A DNA stretch of 35,431 bases from Streptomyces aurantiacus JA 4570 (GTDB lineage Bacteria; Actinomycetota; Actinomycetes; Streptomycetales; Streptomycetaceae): the NCBI RefSeq assembly GCF_000414115.1, contig NZ_AOPZ01000485.1, positions 1-35,431 on the forward strand, in the 5' to 3' direction. This document shows positions 16,041-25,697 of this stretch, piece after piece. The notes under the pieces are model-generated. The model did no database searches. It saw only the letters and a list, made by a program, of their open reading frames with translations, and was not told the DNA's origin. The translations under genes were made by a program, and so were the position numbers. The first letter of the stretch is position 1. The number at the start of each line of letters is the position of its first letter.

Positions 16041-17198
16041 ATGGCCGAGGCATACATCGTCGAGGCGGTCCGCACGCCCGTCGGCAAGCGGGGCGGCGGC
16101 CTCGCCGCCGTGCACCCCGCCGACCTGGGCGCGCACGTCCTGAAGGCGCTCGTCGAGCGCAGCGGCGTCGACCCGGCCGCCGTGGACGACGTCGTCTTCG
16201 GCTGCCTGGACACCGTGGGACCGCAGGCCGGGGACATCGCCCGCACGAGCTGGCTGGCCGCGGGACTGCCCGAGGAAGTGCCGGGCGTGACCGTCGACCG
16301 GCAGTGCGGATCCTCCCAGCAGGCCCTGCACTTCGCCGCCCAGGGCGTCCTCTCCGGCACCCAGGACCTCGTCGTCGCGGGCGGCACCCAGAACATGTCG
16401 ATGATCCCCATCGCCTTCGCGTCCCGGCAGGCCGCCGCCCCCCTCGGGCTGACCGAGGGCCCGTTCGCGGGCAGCGAGGGCTGGCGCGCACGTTATGGGG
16501 ACCAGCCCGTCAACCAGTTCCACGGCGCCGAGCTGATAGCCAAGAAATGGGGCATCTCCCGTACGGACATGGAGGAGTTCGCACTCGCCTCCCACCAACG
16601 GGCCCTGCGCGCCGCCGACGAGGGCCGCTTCGACCGCGAACTCGCCCCCCTCGCGGGCGTCACCGCCGACGAGGGGCCGCGCCGCGACACGACGGCGGAG
16701 AAGATGGCGGGCCTGAAGCCCGTCATGGACGGCGGCACCCTCACCGCCGCCTGCTCCTCCCAGGTCTCCGACGGCGCCGCCGCGCTGCTCCTGGCCGGTG
16801 AACGGGCGGTCCGCGACCACGGGTTGACGCCCCGCGCCCGGATCCACCATCTCTCCGTGCGCGGCGAGGACCCGATCCGGATGCTCTCCGCGCCCATCCC
16901 CGCCACGGCGCACGCCCTGAAGAAGACCGGCCTGACGCTCGACGACATCGACCTCGTCGAGATCAACGAGGCTTTCGCACCAGTCGTCCTGGCCTGGATC
17001 GCCGAGACCGGCGCCGACGCCGGGCGCGTCAACGTCAACGGCGGGGCCATAGCCCTGGGCCACCCTCTGGGTGCCACCGGCGCCCGGCTGATGACGACCC
17101 TGCTCCACGAACTGGAGCGCACCGGCGGCCGGTTCGGCCTCCAGACGATGTGCGAAGGAGGAGGCCAGGCCAACGTCACTGTGATCGAACGCCTGTAA
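16041..17198 (+). CDS. fadA6: FadA6-like acetyl-CoA acyltransferase (thiolase)
   Basis: The 385-residue thiolase has the acyl-binding Cys89 in VDRQCGSSQQAL, NEAFAPV, the catalytic His in GGAIALGHPLGATGARL and the second Cys in QTMCEGGGQA. It splits a 3-oxoacyl-CoA with CoA in the cytosol. Position behind the ipdF- and kstR2-like genes points to the FadA6 role in steroid ring breakdown. A function in other CoA pathways, such as thiolysis of 3-oxoadipyl-CoA, cannot be excluded because no pcaF lies in the pca operon of this window. ATG at 16041 follows GAGGAG. Confidence 0.88.
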   Translation: MAEAYIVEAVRTPVGKRGGGLAAVHPADLGAHVLKALVERSGVDPAAVDDVVFGCLDTVGPQAGDIARTSWLAAGLPEEVPGVTVDRQCGSSQQALHFAAQGVLSGTQDLVVAGGTQNMSMIPIAFASRQAAAPLGLTEGPFAGSEGWRARYGDQPVNQFHGAELIAKKWGISRTDMEEFALASHQRALRAADEGRFDRELAPLAGVTADEGPRRDTTAEKMAGLKPVMDGGTLTAACSSQVSDGAAALLLAGERAVRDHGLTPRARIHHLSVRGEDPIRMLSAPIPATAHALKKTGLTLDDIDLVEINEAFAPVVLAWIAETGADAGRVNVNGGAIALGHPLGATGARLMTTLLHELERTGGRFGLQTMCEGGGQANVTVIERL

Positions 17199-17275
17199 CC
17201 ACCACCGGCCGCCCGCGCGGACGTCCCGGCGCCGCCCCGCCGCGCCGCCCCCGCGGCCCCAGGAGGGACTGGCAT

Positions 17276-17386
17276 ATGACAGCCTGTCACCCCTTGTGGG
17301 AGTACCTGCGCGGACCGTGCTCCGCGACGGCCCCGACCCGGCTAGTCTCAAGTTCTGTACGTCGATTGAGCGACCCCGGGAGGTAG
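17276..17386 (+). CDS. Possible 36-residue leader peptide
   Basis: An ATG nine bases after a perfect AGGAGG (17261-17266) opens a 36-codon frame (MTACHPLWEYLRGPCSA...) that stops at TAG 17384-17386, four bases before the ATG of the next gene. The ribosome site is one of the best in the window, and the spacing would allow coupled translation. No known family is recognised. It could instead be a chance frame in the leader of the ATPase gene. Confidence 0.35.
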   Translation: MTACHPLWEYLRGPCSATAPTRLVSSSVRRLSDPGR

Positions 17387-17390
17387 CGCG

Positions 17391-20036
17391 ATGACGCAGG
17401 GACGGCCCGGAGGTGGCGTCTGGGCCCCGCTGTGGGAGCGCGACGCGGAACTCGCCGCAGCCGAGCACGCGATGTCCGCGCTGTGCTCGGACATGACGAC
17501 CGAAGGCAGCCTGCTCGTCTTCAGCGGCGAGGCCGGCATCGGCAAGACCGCGCTGCTCGCGGAAGTGCGCCGCATGGCACAGGGCCGCGCCCGGGTGCTG
17601 GTCGCCCGCGGCGGCGAGACCGTCACGTCGGTGCCCTTCAACGTCGTACGACAACTCCTGCAACCGGTCCTGGTCTCGCTCTCGCCCGAGGAGGCCCGCG
17701 AATATCTCGGCGACTGGTACGACATCGCGGGCCCCGCGCTCGGCATCACCGACCCCGGCAGCGGGCGGCCCGAGCCGCAGGCGGTGTGCGACGGCCTCGT
17801 CGACGTGGTCTCCCGCCTCGCCCGCGTGCACTGGCCGCTGGTCCTGATCGTGGACGACGCGCACTGGGCCGACCAGGAGACGCTGCGCTGGCTCGCCGCG
17901 TTCGCCGAGCGCCTCGACGACCTGCCCGTGCTCGTCGTGGTCGCCCACCAGCCGGGCGAGGCCACCGGCGACAGCGCCCGCCACCTCAAGCGGATCGGTG
18001 ACGCGGCCCGCCCCACGACGCCCCTGCGCGCCCTCACCCCGGACGCCACCGCCGGCCTGACCCGCGCCACCCTCGGCGAGCACGCCGACGCCCCGTTCTG
18101 CCGCGAAGTCTGGGCGGTCACCGGCGGCAATCCGTACGAGTCGGTGGAACTGCTCGCCAAGGTGCAGGACAGCGAGATGGAGCCGGTGGAGAGCTCCGCC
18201 GCCGAACTGCGCGCCCTCAACCGCTCCGCCCGAGGGCGCGGCCTCGTCGCGCGCATCCAGGAACTCGGCACGGACGTCACCCAGTTCGCGTGGTCCGCGG
18301 CCATCCTCGGCTCCGCGATCTCGGTGGAGCTCGCCGCCTCGCTCATCCCCATGCCGGTGGACGACGCCAGGCGGTGCGCGGAGCGGCTGCACACCGCCCG
18401 CATCATGACCAGCGGCGACGACGGCCTGGAGTTCGTGCACCCGCTGATCGCCACCGCCGTCTACCGCTCCATCCCACCCGCCACCCGCACCGCCTTCCAC
18501 GGCCGGGCCGCCTGGGCCGTCACCCGCTCCGGGCGCGGCCACGCCGCGGCCTCCCGCCACCTCCTGGAAGTCCACCCGGACGACGACCGCGAAGTGGTCG
18601 AACAGCTCCGCGAAGCCGCCGCCGAGCACCTCGCGGTCGGCGCGCCCGACGCGGCCCGCCGCTGCCTGGAGCGGGCCCTGCGCGAGCCGCCCCGGCCCGA
18701 GGTGCACGCCCACGTGCTCTACGAACTCGGCTGCGCCACCCTGCTCACCTCACCCGTCACCACCATCGGGCACCTGCGCGAGGCCCTGTCGATGACCGGC
18801 CTCAGCCAGGAGCTGCGCGTCGACGCCGTGTGCAGGCTCTCCCAGGCGCTGGTGCACAACGACCAGCTCGGCGAAGGTCTGCGCGCCATCGACGAGGAGG
18901 CCGCCAAGCTCCAGGACGGCCCCGCCCAGCTGCGGCTCAAGGCTGTGCACTACATGTGGGAGGGCATCCACGCGGGCGAGGAGGACTCACCGGGACGCTC
19001 CCGGCGGCTCGCCGCGCTCGCCGGTCCGCTGGCCGGCCGCGACAACGCCGAGCGCGCGCTGCTCATCCTGCGCGCCTTCGACGCGATGACCCGCGGGGAG
19101 AACGCCGAAGAGGTCGTCGAGCTGTGCGACCGCGCCCTCGTCAACGGCCGGCTCGCGCCCGGACTCGGCTGGACCGACGCCGAGTGGAGCTTCGAACTGC
19201 GCCTGATGCTCGGCGGGTCGTACGCGTTCGCGGACCGGCTCGACCGCGCGGAGAGCCTGTTCACGGAGGCCGTCAGGGCGTACGAGACGGCGGGCTGGAG
19301 CGGCGGCCACCTCGCGCTCGCGCACGCCTTCCTCGGCTATGTGCACCGCAGGCGCGGACGGCTCAGGGACGCCGAGAAGTCGCTGCGCGAAAGCCTGCGG
19401 CTCGCCGACCGCGTGGGCCAGGGCGGCCTCCCGATGCACTGGGAGGCGGCCAGCATGCTCATCGACACGCTGCTCGCCCGCGGCCACGCCGAGCAGGCCA
19501 GGTCCGTCGCCGACCGCTACGGCTTCGCGCCACCGTCCGCCTCCACGATCTACGTACCCGACGCGATGTCCGTACGCGGACGGCTGCTCCTCGCGCTCGG
19601 CCACCGGGAAGAGGGCCTGAATGAACTGGAGGCCACCGCCAAGGCGTTGACGGCACGCGGCCAGTACAACACCGTGCTCGCACCATGGGCGTACGACCTC
19701 GCCCGCGCGCTCGCCGACGAGGATCCGGGGCGCGCCGCCGACCTGGTCGCCGACGCACGCGTGCAGGCCGAGCGGTTCGGGACGGACACGGCGATCGGCG
19801 AAGCGATCAGGTGTGCGGCGGCGCTGGAGAAGGGGACGCGTGCCGTTGCCCTGTACGCGAAGGCCGTGACGTATCTGGAAGCCTCGCCGTGCGCGTACGA
19901 GCACGCGGTCGCCCGCGTCGAGTACGGGATCGCCTCCGGCGCGGTGGAGGAGTTGGAGCGGGGGATCGCCCTCGCGCGGGCTTGCGGGGCCGATGGGTTG
20001 GTGGCCTGGGGCGAGCGGGAGTTGGCCGGCGCGTAG
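17391..20036 (+). CDS. LAL-type AAA ATPase/TPR regulator without LuxR HTH
   Basis: The 881-residue protein has the layout of large LuxR-family (LAL) regulators: ERDAELAAAEHAM, Walker A FSGEAGIGKTALL (about 44-56), Walker B VLIVDDAHWADQETLRWLAA, and a VTGGNPYESVELL sensor motif. A long TPR-like helical region follows (about 400-880). The C-terminal LuxR helix-turn-helix that normally follows the last TPR is missing: the protein ends at WGERELAGA, where the linker would start. The next 200 bases hold repeats, not a displaced HTH. It lies inside the steroid cluster between fadA6- and ipdC-like genes. Without the HTH it may act through partners or be a truncated regulator. Confidence 0.85.
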   Translation: MTQGRPGGGVWAPLWERDAELAAAEHAMSALCSDMTTEGSLLVFSGEAGIGKTALLAEVRRMAQGRARVLVARGGETVTSVPFNVVRQLLQPVLVSLSPEEAREYLGDWYDIAGPALGITDPGSGRPEPQAVCDGLVDVVSRLARVHWPLVLIVDDAHWADQETLRWLAAFAERLDDLPVLVVVAHQPGEATGDSARHLKRIGDAARPTTPLRALTPDATAGLTRATLGEHADAPFCREVWAVTGGNPYESVELLAKVQDSEMEPVESSAAELRALNRSARGRGLVARIQELGTDVTQFAWSAAILGSAISVELAASLIPMPVDDARRCAERLHTARIMTSGDDGLEFVHPLIATAVYRSIPPATRTAFHGRAAWAVTRSGRGHAAASRHLLEVHPDDDREVVEQLREAAAEHLAVGAPDAARRCLERALREPPRPEVHAHVLYELGCATLLTSPVTTIGHLREALSMTGLSQELRVDAVCRLSQALVHNDQLGEGLRAIDEEAAKLQDGPAQLRLKAVHYMWEGIHAGEEDSPGRSRRLAALAGPLAGRDNAERALLILRAFDAMTRGENAEEVVELCDRALVNGRLAPGLGWTDAEWSFELRLMLGGSYAFADRLDRAESLFTEAVRAYETAGWSGGHLALAHAFLGYVHRRRGRLRDAEKSLRESLRLADRVGQGGLPMHWEAASMLIDTLLARGHAEQARSVADRYGFAPPSASTIYVPDAMSVRGRLLLALGHREEGLNELEATAKALTARGQYNTVLAPWAYDLARALADEDPGRAADLVADARVQAERFGTDTAIGEAIRCAAALEKGTRAVALYAKAVTYLEASPCAYEHAVARVEYGIASGAVEELERGIALARACGADGLVAWGERELAGA

Positions 20037-20092
20037 GTTTCCTGGACGTGGTCCTGGGGCGCCGCCGCGGGGGTTCTGCCCCCGGACCCCCG

Positions 20093-20131
20093 TATCGGCC
20101 TTCGGCCTCGTCCTCAAACGCCGGACGGGCT
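20093..20131 (+). repeat. Dispersed intergenic element, copy 2
   Basis: Same core as at 10631 and 27934, here preceded by a G5-N5-C5 hairpin (20070-20085) and a hairpin GGCCTTCGGCC. It sits between the convergent LAL and ipdC-like genes and runs into the 22-bp tandem array, so it may work as a terminator. Confidence 0.85.
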
Positions 20132-20225
20132 GAAATACCCCCCCCCGGTGCGGGCTGAAATACTCCCCGGTGCGTGCTGAAATATCCCCCGGTGCGTGCT
20201 GAAATGGCCCCCGGGTGCGGGCTGA
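20127..20225. repeat. Tandem array of about 22-bp units, GTGCGKGCTGAAATAYCCCCC type
   Basis: Four GGGCTGAAAT / GTGCTGAAAT units spaced 20-24 bases (near 20127, 20153, 20174, 20196) and a degenerate fifth (GGGCTGATAG, about 20219). Each is followed by a run of C and GGTGC. The first unit grows out of the last bases of the dispersed element (CGGGCTGAAA). Confidence 0.9.
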
Positions 20226-20237
20226 TAGCCCCCGTCC

Positions 20238-21326
20238 TCAGCACGCACCGTTGATCCGCAGCCGCGCCAGCGTCTCCTCCGCCTCCCGCACCATCCCCGC
20301 GATCAGCGCCGCGCACGAAGGCACATCCTCGATCAGGCCCGCCACCTGGCCCGATGCCATGACACCCGCGTCCGTGCGGCCGTCCACCATGGCCGCCTTG
20401 AGCATCATGGGCGTGTTCGCGGCCAGCAGGACCTGGCTCCACGTCAGGTCCTTGCCGCGGCGCAGCGCCACGCCGTCGCGGAGCAGACGCGGCCAGCTCG
20501 TGCCGGAGACACGGCGGAACGCGGCCGCGTGGCGCGCGGCGCGGGTCAGGGACCGGAGCGGGCCCGACCGCTCCAGGGCCGTCACCAGGTCCGTGCGCAG
20601 CATCCGGTGGGGGAGACCGTCCACGCGCGTGGTGACCGTGACGTCCTTGACGGTCGCCGCCAGATAGCGGGCCTTCACCGCGTCCGGCACCGTCGACTCC
20701 GCCGTGAGCAGGAAGCGCGTGCCCATGGCGACGCCCGCCGCGCCGTAGGCCAGGGCCGCGACCAGGCCCCGGCCGTCGTAGAAGCCGCCCGCGGCGATCA
20801 CCGGGATGCCGACGGCGTCCACGACCTGGGGCAGCAGCACCGTCGTGGCGACCTCGCCGGTGTGGCCGCCGCCCTCGCCGCCCTGCACCACCACCGCGTC
20901 GGCGCCCCACGCCGCCACCTTCTCGGCGTGCCGCCGCGCCCCGACGGACGGGACCACGAGCACACCGGCGTCCTTGAGCTCCGCCATCAGGTCCTTCGAG
21001 GGGGCGAGCGCGAAGGACGCCACGCGGACGCCCTCGTCGATCATGATCCGTACCCGCTCGCGCGCGTCCCCCGCGTCCGCCCGCAGGTTCACGCCGAACG
21101 GCGCGTCCGTACGGGACTTGACCTCCCGCACCGCCGAGCGGAGCTGGTCGGGCGTCATCGTCGCGGAGGCGAGGATGCCCAGCGCGCCGGCGTTCGCCAC
21201 CGCCGAGACCAGGCGCGGGCCCGCCACCCAGCCCATGCCGGTCTGCACGATCGGGTGGCGTACGCCGACGAGGCGCGTCAGCGCCGTCCGGGGGCCGGTC
21301 GGCACCGGCCGTGGGCCGGGCGTCAT
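20238..21326 (-). CDS. ipdC: IpdC-like flavin oxidoreductase (nitronate monooxygenase family)
   Basis: The 362-residue protein is a TIM-barrel FMN enzyme with HPIVQTGMGWVAGPRLVSAVANAG, GADAVVVQGGEGGGHTG and PVIAAGGFYDGRGLVAALAYGAAGVAMGTRFLL (phosphate-binding loops). TTRVDGLPHRMLRT and TWSQVLLAANTPMMLKA match IpdC (Rv3553), not ordinary nitronate monooxygenases. IpdC acts on a CoA-linked ring intermediate of HIP breakdown; the exact redox step is not shown by sequence. Its start overlaps the ipdB stop (ATGA). It is the last gene of the leftward echA20-ipdA-ipdB-ipdC operon. Confidence 0.87.
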   Translation of the reverse strand: MTPGPRPVPTGPRTALTRLVGVRHPIVQTGMGWVAGPRLVSAVANAGALGILASATMTPDQLRSAVREVKSRTDAPFGVNLRADAGDARERVRIMIDEGVRVASFALAPSKDLMAELKDAGVLVVPSVGARRHAEKVAAWGADAVVVQGGEGGGHTGEVATTVLLPQVVDAVGIPVIAAGGFYDGRGLVAALAYGAAGVAMGTRFLLTAESTVPDAVKARYLAATVKDVTVTTRVDGLPHRMLRTDLVTALERSGPLRSLTRAARHAAAFRRVSGTSWPRLLRDGVALRRGKDLTWSQVLLAANTPMMLKAAMVDGRTDAGVMASGQVAGLIEDVPSCAALIAGMVREAEETLARLRINGAC

Positions 21327-22086
21327 GCCGTCGGCACTTCGCGCTCGCGCAGGCCCGAGGGGTCCACCACCTCACGGATCAGCCGCAGTTCGCCGGGGGT
21401 CGGCTCGCGGGTGGGCGGCACCTCGTCCGACATCGCGAGAGGGAACCCCGTGGCCTCGCGGACCTCGTCGGCCGTCACCCCGGGGTGGACGCTCACCAGG
21501 CGCATCGCGTGATCCGGCGTGGCGAAGTCGAAGACGCCGAGGTCCGAGACCACCCGGCGCAGCTCGTGGAAGCGCGTCGCCGACGGGCCCGCCGCGGCCG
21601 CGCTGTCGTACCCCACCCCGCAGATCATGTCGACGCGCTCGACGAACACGCGCGGCGAGTGCCGGGGGATCCAGTAACTGACCGGGTTGTTCAGGGTGTT
21701 GGCGGGCGCGCCGCGGGCGCCGAGGAGCTGGCGGGACGGGCGCCGCCAGTCGCCGACGCAGCTGATGTTCTGGTTGCCGAAGCGGTCGATCTGGCTCGCG
21801 CCCATCATCACGTGCCGCCTGCCGCCCATTGTCATCGTCAGATGGCGGCGGTACGGCAGCCAGCCCTCCGTGACCGCCGACCGCGCCCCGACCGCGGGCA
21901 CGTCCCCGATCAGCAGCGCCTCGCCGTCCGTCAGGAGCAGCTCGGGCGCGAACGTCAGTTTCGCGAGGCGCGCCGCGATCGACGGGACCGTGCCCATGGG
22001 CGAGGCGAGCACCTCGCCGTCGCCCCGCCAGGCGTCGGCGCAGGCGAGCACGCAGTAATCGGCGCGGGTGACGGTGGTGGGGGTCG

Positions 22087-22090
<4 letters not shown>
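21323..22090 (-). CDS. ipdB: IpdB, beta subunit of COCHEA-CoA ring-cleaving hydrolase
   Basis: The 255-residue protein has the class I CoA-transferase beta fold (ADAWRGDGEVLASPMGTVPSIAARLAKL, MTMGGRRHVMMGASQIDRFGNQNISCVGDW). The usual catalytic SENG motif is replaced by TDGEALLIG. This is expected of IpdAB, which in Mycobacterium hydrolyses the last steroid ring of COCHEA-CoA and does not transfer CoA. The ATG at 22090 overlaps the ipdA stop by four bases (ATGA), giving equal production of the two subunits. PcaJ in the same window keeps SENG and serves as a contrast. Confidence 0.9.
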
Positions 22091-22985
<895 letters not shown>

Positions 22986-22989
<4 letters not shown>

Positions 22990-23774
22990 GCCGGGTCCCC
23001 CTGTTCCTGTGTCGGTTCCCGCTCGTGTGTCGGGTTCGCTCCGCCGAAGCCGTCACGGATGCGGGCCGCGAGGCCGCTCAGGTTCGCCTCGAAGGTGAAG
23101 CCCTGCTCGAAGCGGTAGCTGCGGTGCACGTCGACCGGGTCGATGCCGTTGATCGCGGCCTTCGCCAGGCGCAGCAGCGTGCCGTCCTTGCGGGCTATCT
23201 CGCGCGCCAACTCCATGGCCGCCGCGCGCAGTTCCGCGCGGGGGGCCACCCGCCACACCGAGCCGTGCGCGTGCAGCTCGGCGGCCGTCGCCGTGCGCGA
23301 GGTGTAGTACAGCGCGCGCATCAGGTGCTGGGGCACCAGGCGGGCGAGATGCGTCGCGGCGCCGAGCGCGCCGCGGTCCAGCTCGGGCAGGCCGAAGGTG
23401 GCGTCGTCGCTCGCCACGATCGCGTCCGCGTTGCCGACCAGACCGATGCCGCCGCCCAGGCAGAACCCCTGCACGGCCGCGACGACGGGGACCTCGCAGG
23501 CGTACACCGCGGAAAACGCCTCATAGCACCCGTGGTTGGCGCCGATCAGGGCCTCGTGGCCGGGGTCGCGCTGCATCTCCTTGATGTCCACGCCCGCGTT
23601 GAACCCCCGGCCGGCCGCGGCGAGGACCACACAGCGGACGCCGGGATCGCGGCCCGCGGCGCGCACCGCGTCCGCGAGGTCGTACCACCCCCGCACGGGC
23701 AGGGCGTTGACCGGGGCGTAGTCGACGGTGACGACGGCCACGCCCTCGTCCGGAACCGAGGTGGAGACAGGCAT
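22986..23774 (-). CDS. echA20: EchA20-like enoyl-CoA hydratase/isomerase family ring hydrolase
   Basis: The 262-residue crotonase-fold protein has VVLAAAGRGFNAGVDIKEMQ and FCLGGGIGLVGNADAIVASDDATFGLPELDRGALGAATHLARL (oxyanion hole and active-site loop). The pattern fits EchA20 (Rv3550), which opens ring D of the HIP-derived CoA ester in Mycobacterium to give COCHEA-CoA for IpdAB. ATG at 23774 follows a weak site. It is the first gene of the leftward operon, 35 bases from the KstR2-like box. Confidence 0.87.
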
Positions 23775-23808
23775 CAGCGGATCCGCTACCTTTCAACCAG
23801 CGTCCTCA

Positions 23809-23822
23809 ATCAAACATTTGTT
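23809..23822. promoter_or_regulatory. KstR2-type operator between echA20-like and SDR genes
   Basis: ATCAAACATTTGTT has the form AnCAAAnnTTTGnT, a symmetric variant of the KstR2 box. In reverse complement CTAACAAATGTTTG differs at one base from CTAACAAGTGTTTG at 14461-14474. It lies 35 bases from the echA20-like start and 24 from the SDR start. Confidence 0.75.
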
Positions 23823-23845
23823 AGTTGCTTGGGAAGGTAGCAGCC

Positions 23846-24610
23846 ATGACTGACAAGGGACAGATGGTCGTGGTCACCGGCGGTACACGCGGCGTCGGCG
23901 CCGGCATCGCGCGCCGCTTCCTGGCCACCGGCGCGCGCGTGGTCGTCTGCGCCCGCAGGCCCCCCGACGCGCCCGTCGAAGTGCCGGGCCACGCCGCCGA
24001 GTTCCGCCCTCTCGACGTGCGCGACGCCGAGGCGGCCACCGCGTTCTTCGGCGAGGTGGCGGCCGATCACGGCGGGATCGACGTGCTGGTGAACAACGCG
24101 GGCGGCACGCCGTTCGGCCTGCTCGCCGAGACGTCCGCCGCCCGCCAGACGAAGATCGTCCAACTGAACCTGCTCGCGCCGCTCTACACCTCCCTGGCGG
24201 CCTACGAGGTGATGCGCCGTCAGGAGGCGGGCGGAGTCATCGTCATGATCGGCAGCGTGAGCGGCACCCGCCCCTCACCCGGCTCCGGGGCCTACGGCGC
24301 GGCCAAGGCGGGCCTGGAGAACCTGGCGCGCACCATGGCGGTCGAATGGGCACCGCGGGTGCGCGTGAACACCGTCGTGCTCGGCCTCACCCGCACCGAG
24401 AGCTCCCATCTCCACTACGGCGACGAGGACGGCATCGCGGCGGTGGGGCGCACGGTCCCGCTGGGCCGCCTCGCCGAACCGGCCGACGTCGGGGACGCCT
24501 GCGTGTTCCTCGCCTCCGACGCCGCGCGGTACGTCAGCGGCTCGGCGCTGCATCTGCACGGCGGCGGTGAGCGGCCCGCGTTCCTCGACGCGGCCTCCGT
24601 GAACCGCTGA
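23846..24610 (+). CDS. Short-chain dehydrogenase of the steroid cluster (Rv3549c position)
   Basis: The 254-residue SDR has VVTGGTRGVGAGIARRF, VLVNNAGGT, the Ser in MIGSVSG and the Tyr-Lys pair in GAYGAAKAGL. It likely oxidises or reduces a CoA-linked intermediate with NAD(P). The order echA20 / SDR / SDR across a shared promoter matches Rv3550-Rv3549c-Rv3548c in Mycobacterium. ATG at 23846 has GGGAAGG upstream; a TTG at 23825 is less likely. It is followed 40 bases later by the second SDR in the same direction. Confidence 0.82.
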   Translation: MTDKGQMVVVTGGTRGVGAGIARRFLATGARVVVCARRPPDAPVEVPGHAAEFRPLDVRDAEAATAFFGEVAADHGGIDVLVNNAGGTPFGLLAETSAARQTKIVQLNLLAPLYTSLAAYEVMRRQEAGGVIVMIGSVSGTRPSPGSGAYGAAKAGLENLARTMAVEWAPRVRVNTVVLGLTRTESSHLHYGDEDGIAAVGRTVPLGRLAEPADVGDACVFLASDAARYVSGSALHLHGGGERPAFLDAASVNR

Positions 24611-24650
24611 CCGCCCCCGCCAACCACCCACCGCACAAAGGAGTCCCCGC

Positions 24651-25577
24651 ATGAATGCTGTCGCCGGTCCCGGGATCTGCGCGGGCCGCGTTGTGATCGT
24701 CACGGGCGCGGGCCGGGGCCTCGGGCGCGCGCACGCGCGTGCCTACGCGGCCGAGGGCGCGCGGGTCGTCGTCAACGACCTGGGAGTGGGCCCCGACGGC
24801 TCCGGAGCCTCCGGTGGCCCCGCGCGGGAGGTCGTCGAGGAGATCCGCGCGGCGGGTGGCGAGGCGGTCGCGCAGGGCGGGGACGTCGCCACGTCCGAGG
24901 GCGCCGCGTCCCTCGTACAGGCGGCCCTGGAGACGTACGGACGCCTGGACACCCTCGTGAACAACGCGGGGTTCCTGCGCGACCGGATGCTGGTGAACCT
25001 CGACGAGGACGCCTGGGACGCCGTCGTCCGCGTCCACCTGAAGGGGCACTTCCTGCCGCTGAAACACGCGGCCGCGCACTGGCGTGCCGAGTCCAAGGCG
25101 GGTCGCGTGCCGCACGCGTGCGTGGTCAACACCAGCTCCGGAGCGGGCCTGTCGGGCAGCGTCGGGCAGGCGAACTACAGCGCCGCCAAGGCCGGGATCC
25201 TCGGCCTGACGCTGGTCGCGTCCGCCGAACTGGCCGCCTACGGAGTGCGCGTGAACGCCATCGCGCCCGCCGCGCGGACCCGCATGACCGAGGAGACGTT
25301 CGCCGGCACGATGGCCGCCCCCGAAGACGGCGGTTTCGACGCGATGGCCCCGGAGAACGTGTCCCCGCTGGTCGTCTGGCTCGGCTCGGAGTCCTCCGCC
25401 GGGGTCACGGGCCGCGTCTTCGAGGCCGAGGCGGGCCGCATCACCGTCATGGAGGGCTGGCGCCCCGGCCCGACCGCCGACAAGGGCGCCCGCTGGAGCG
25501 CGGCGGAGGCGGGCGAGACGGCCCTGAAGCTGCTCTCCCGGGCGGAGGCGCCCCAGGCGGTGTACGGGGCGCGGTGA
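24651..25577 (+). CDS. Short-chain dehydrogenase of the steroid cluster (Rv3548c-like)
   Basis: The 308-residue SDR has the N-terminal VVIVTGAGRGLGRAHARAYAAEGARVVVNDLGVG typical of multifunctional-enzyme-like (HSD17B4-type) hydroxyacyl-CoA dehydrogenases, then VNNAGFLRDRM, NTSSGAGLSGSVGQANYSAAKAG and NAIAPAARTRMTE. Substrates of this branch are bulky 3-hydroxyacyl-CoAs, which fits a beta-oxidation step in steroid ring breakdown. ATG at 24651 follows AAAGGAG. It ends the rightward unit of the cluster; the GGTGTCACACC array lies downstream. Confidence 0.87.
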   Translation: MNAVAGPGICAGRVVIVTGAGRGLGRAHARAYAAEGARVVVNDLGVGPDGSGASGGPAREVVEEIRAAGGEAVAQGGDVATSEGAASLVQAALETYGRLDTLVNNAGFLRDRMLVNLDEDAWDAVVRVHLKGHFLPLKHAAAHWRAESKAGRVPHACVVNTSSGAGLSGSVGQANYSAAKAGILGLTLVASAELAAYGVRVNAIAPAARTRMTEETFAGTMAAPEDGGFDAMAPENVSPLVVWLGSESSAGVTGRVFEAEAGRITVMEGWRPGPTADKGARWSAAEAGETALKLLSRAEAPQAVYGAR

Positions 25578-25697
25578 ACGCCCGGGGGCGCGGGGCACGT
25601 TGACCTCTTCCTCGGGGAGGGGTGCCTCCCGAGGGCGGGCTTCTGACCCGGGGGCTGGGGCGCCTGCCCGGCGGGGTCCGCGCGGGCAGGCACCCTC

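Noticed and set aside
13497..18713. Reverse-strand open frame of 1738 codons across ipdF, kstR2, fadA6 and the LAL gene
   Set aside because: It is antisense to four well-supported genes and its product is a His/Arg/Gly/Val-rich low-complexity sequence with no motif, a usual artefact of high-GC coding DNA.
20127..20225. Tandem repeats considered as a CRISPR array
   Set aside because: Units are contiguous without unique spacers of constant length, and no cas genes are near. The same holds for the arrays at 1016 and 25698.
24651..25577. Second SDR considered as 3-oxoacyl-ACP reductase FabG
   Set aside because: Its length of 308 residues and the AGRGLGRAHA...VVNDLGVG and LRDRM motifs fit the HSD17B4/Rv3548c branch.
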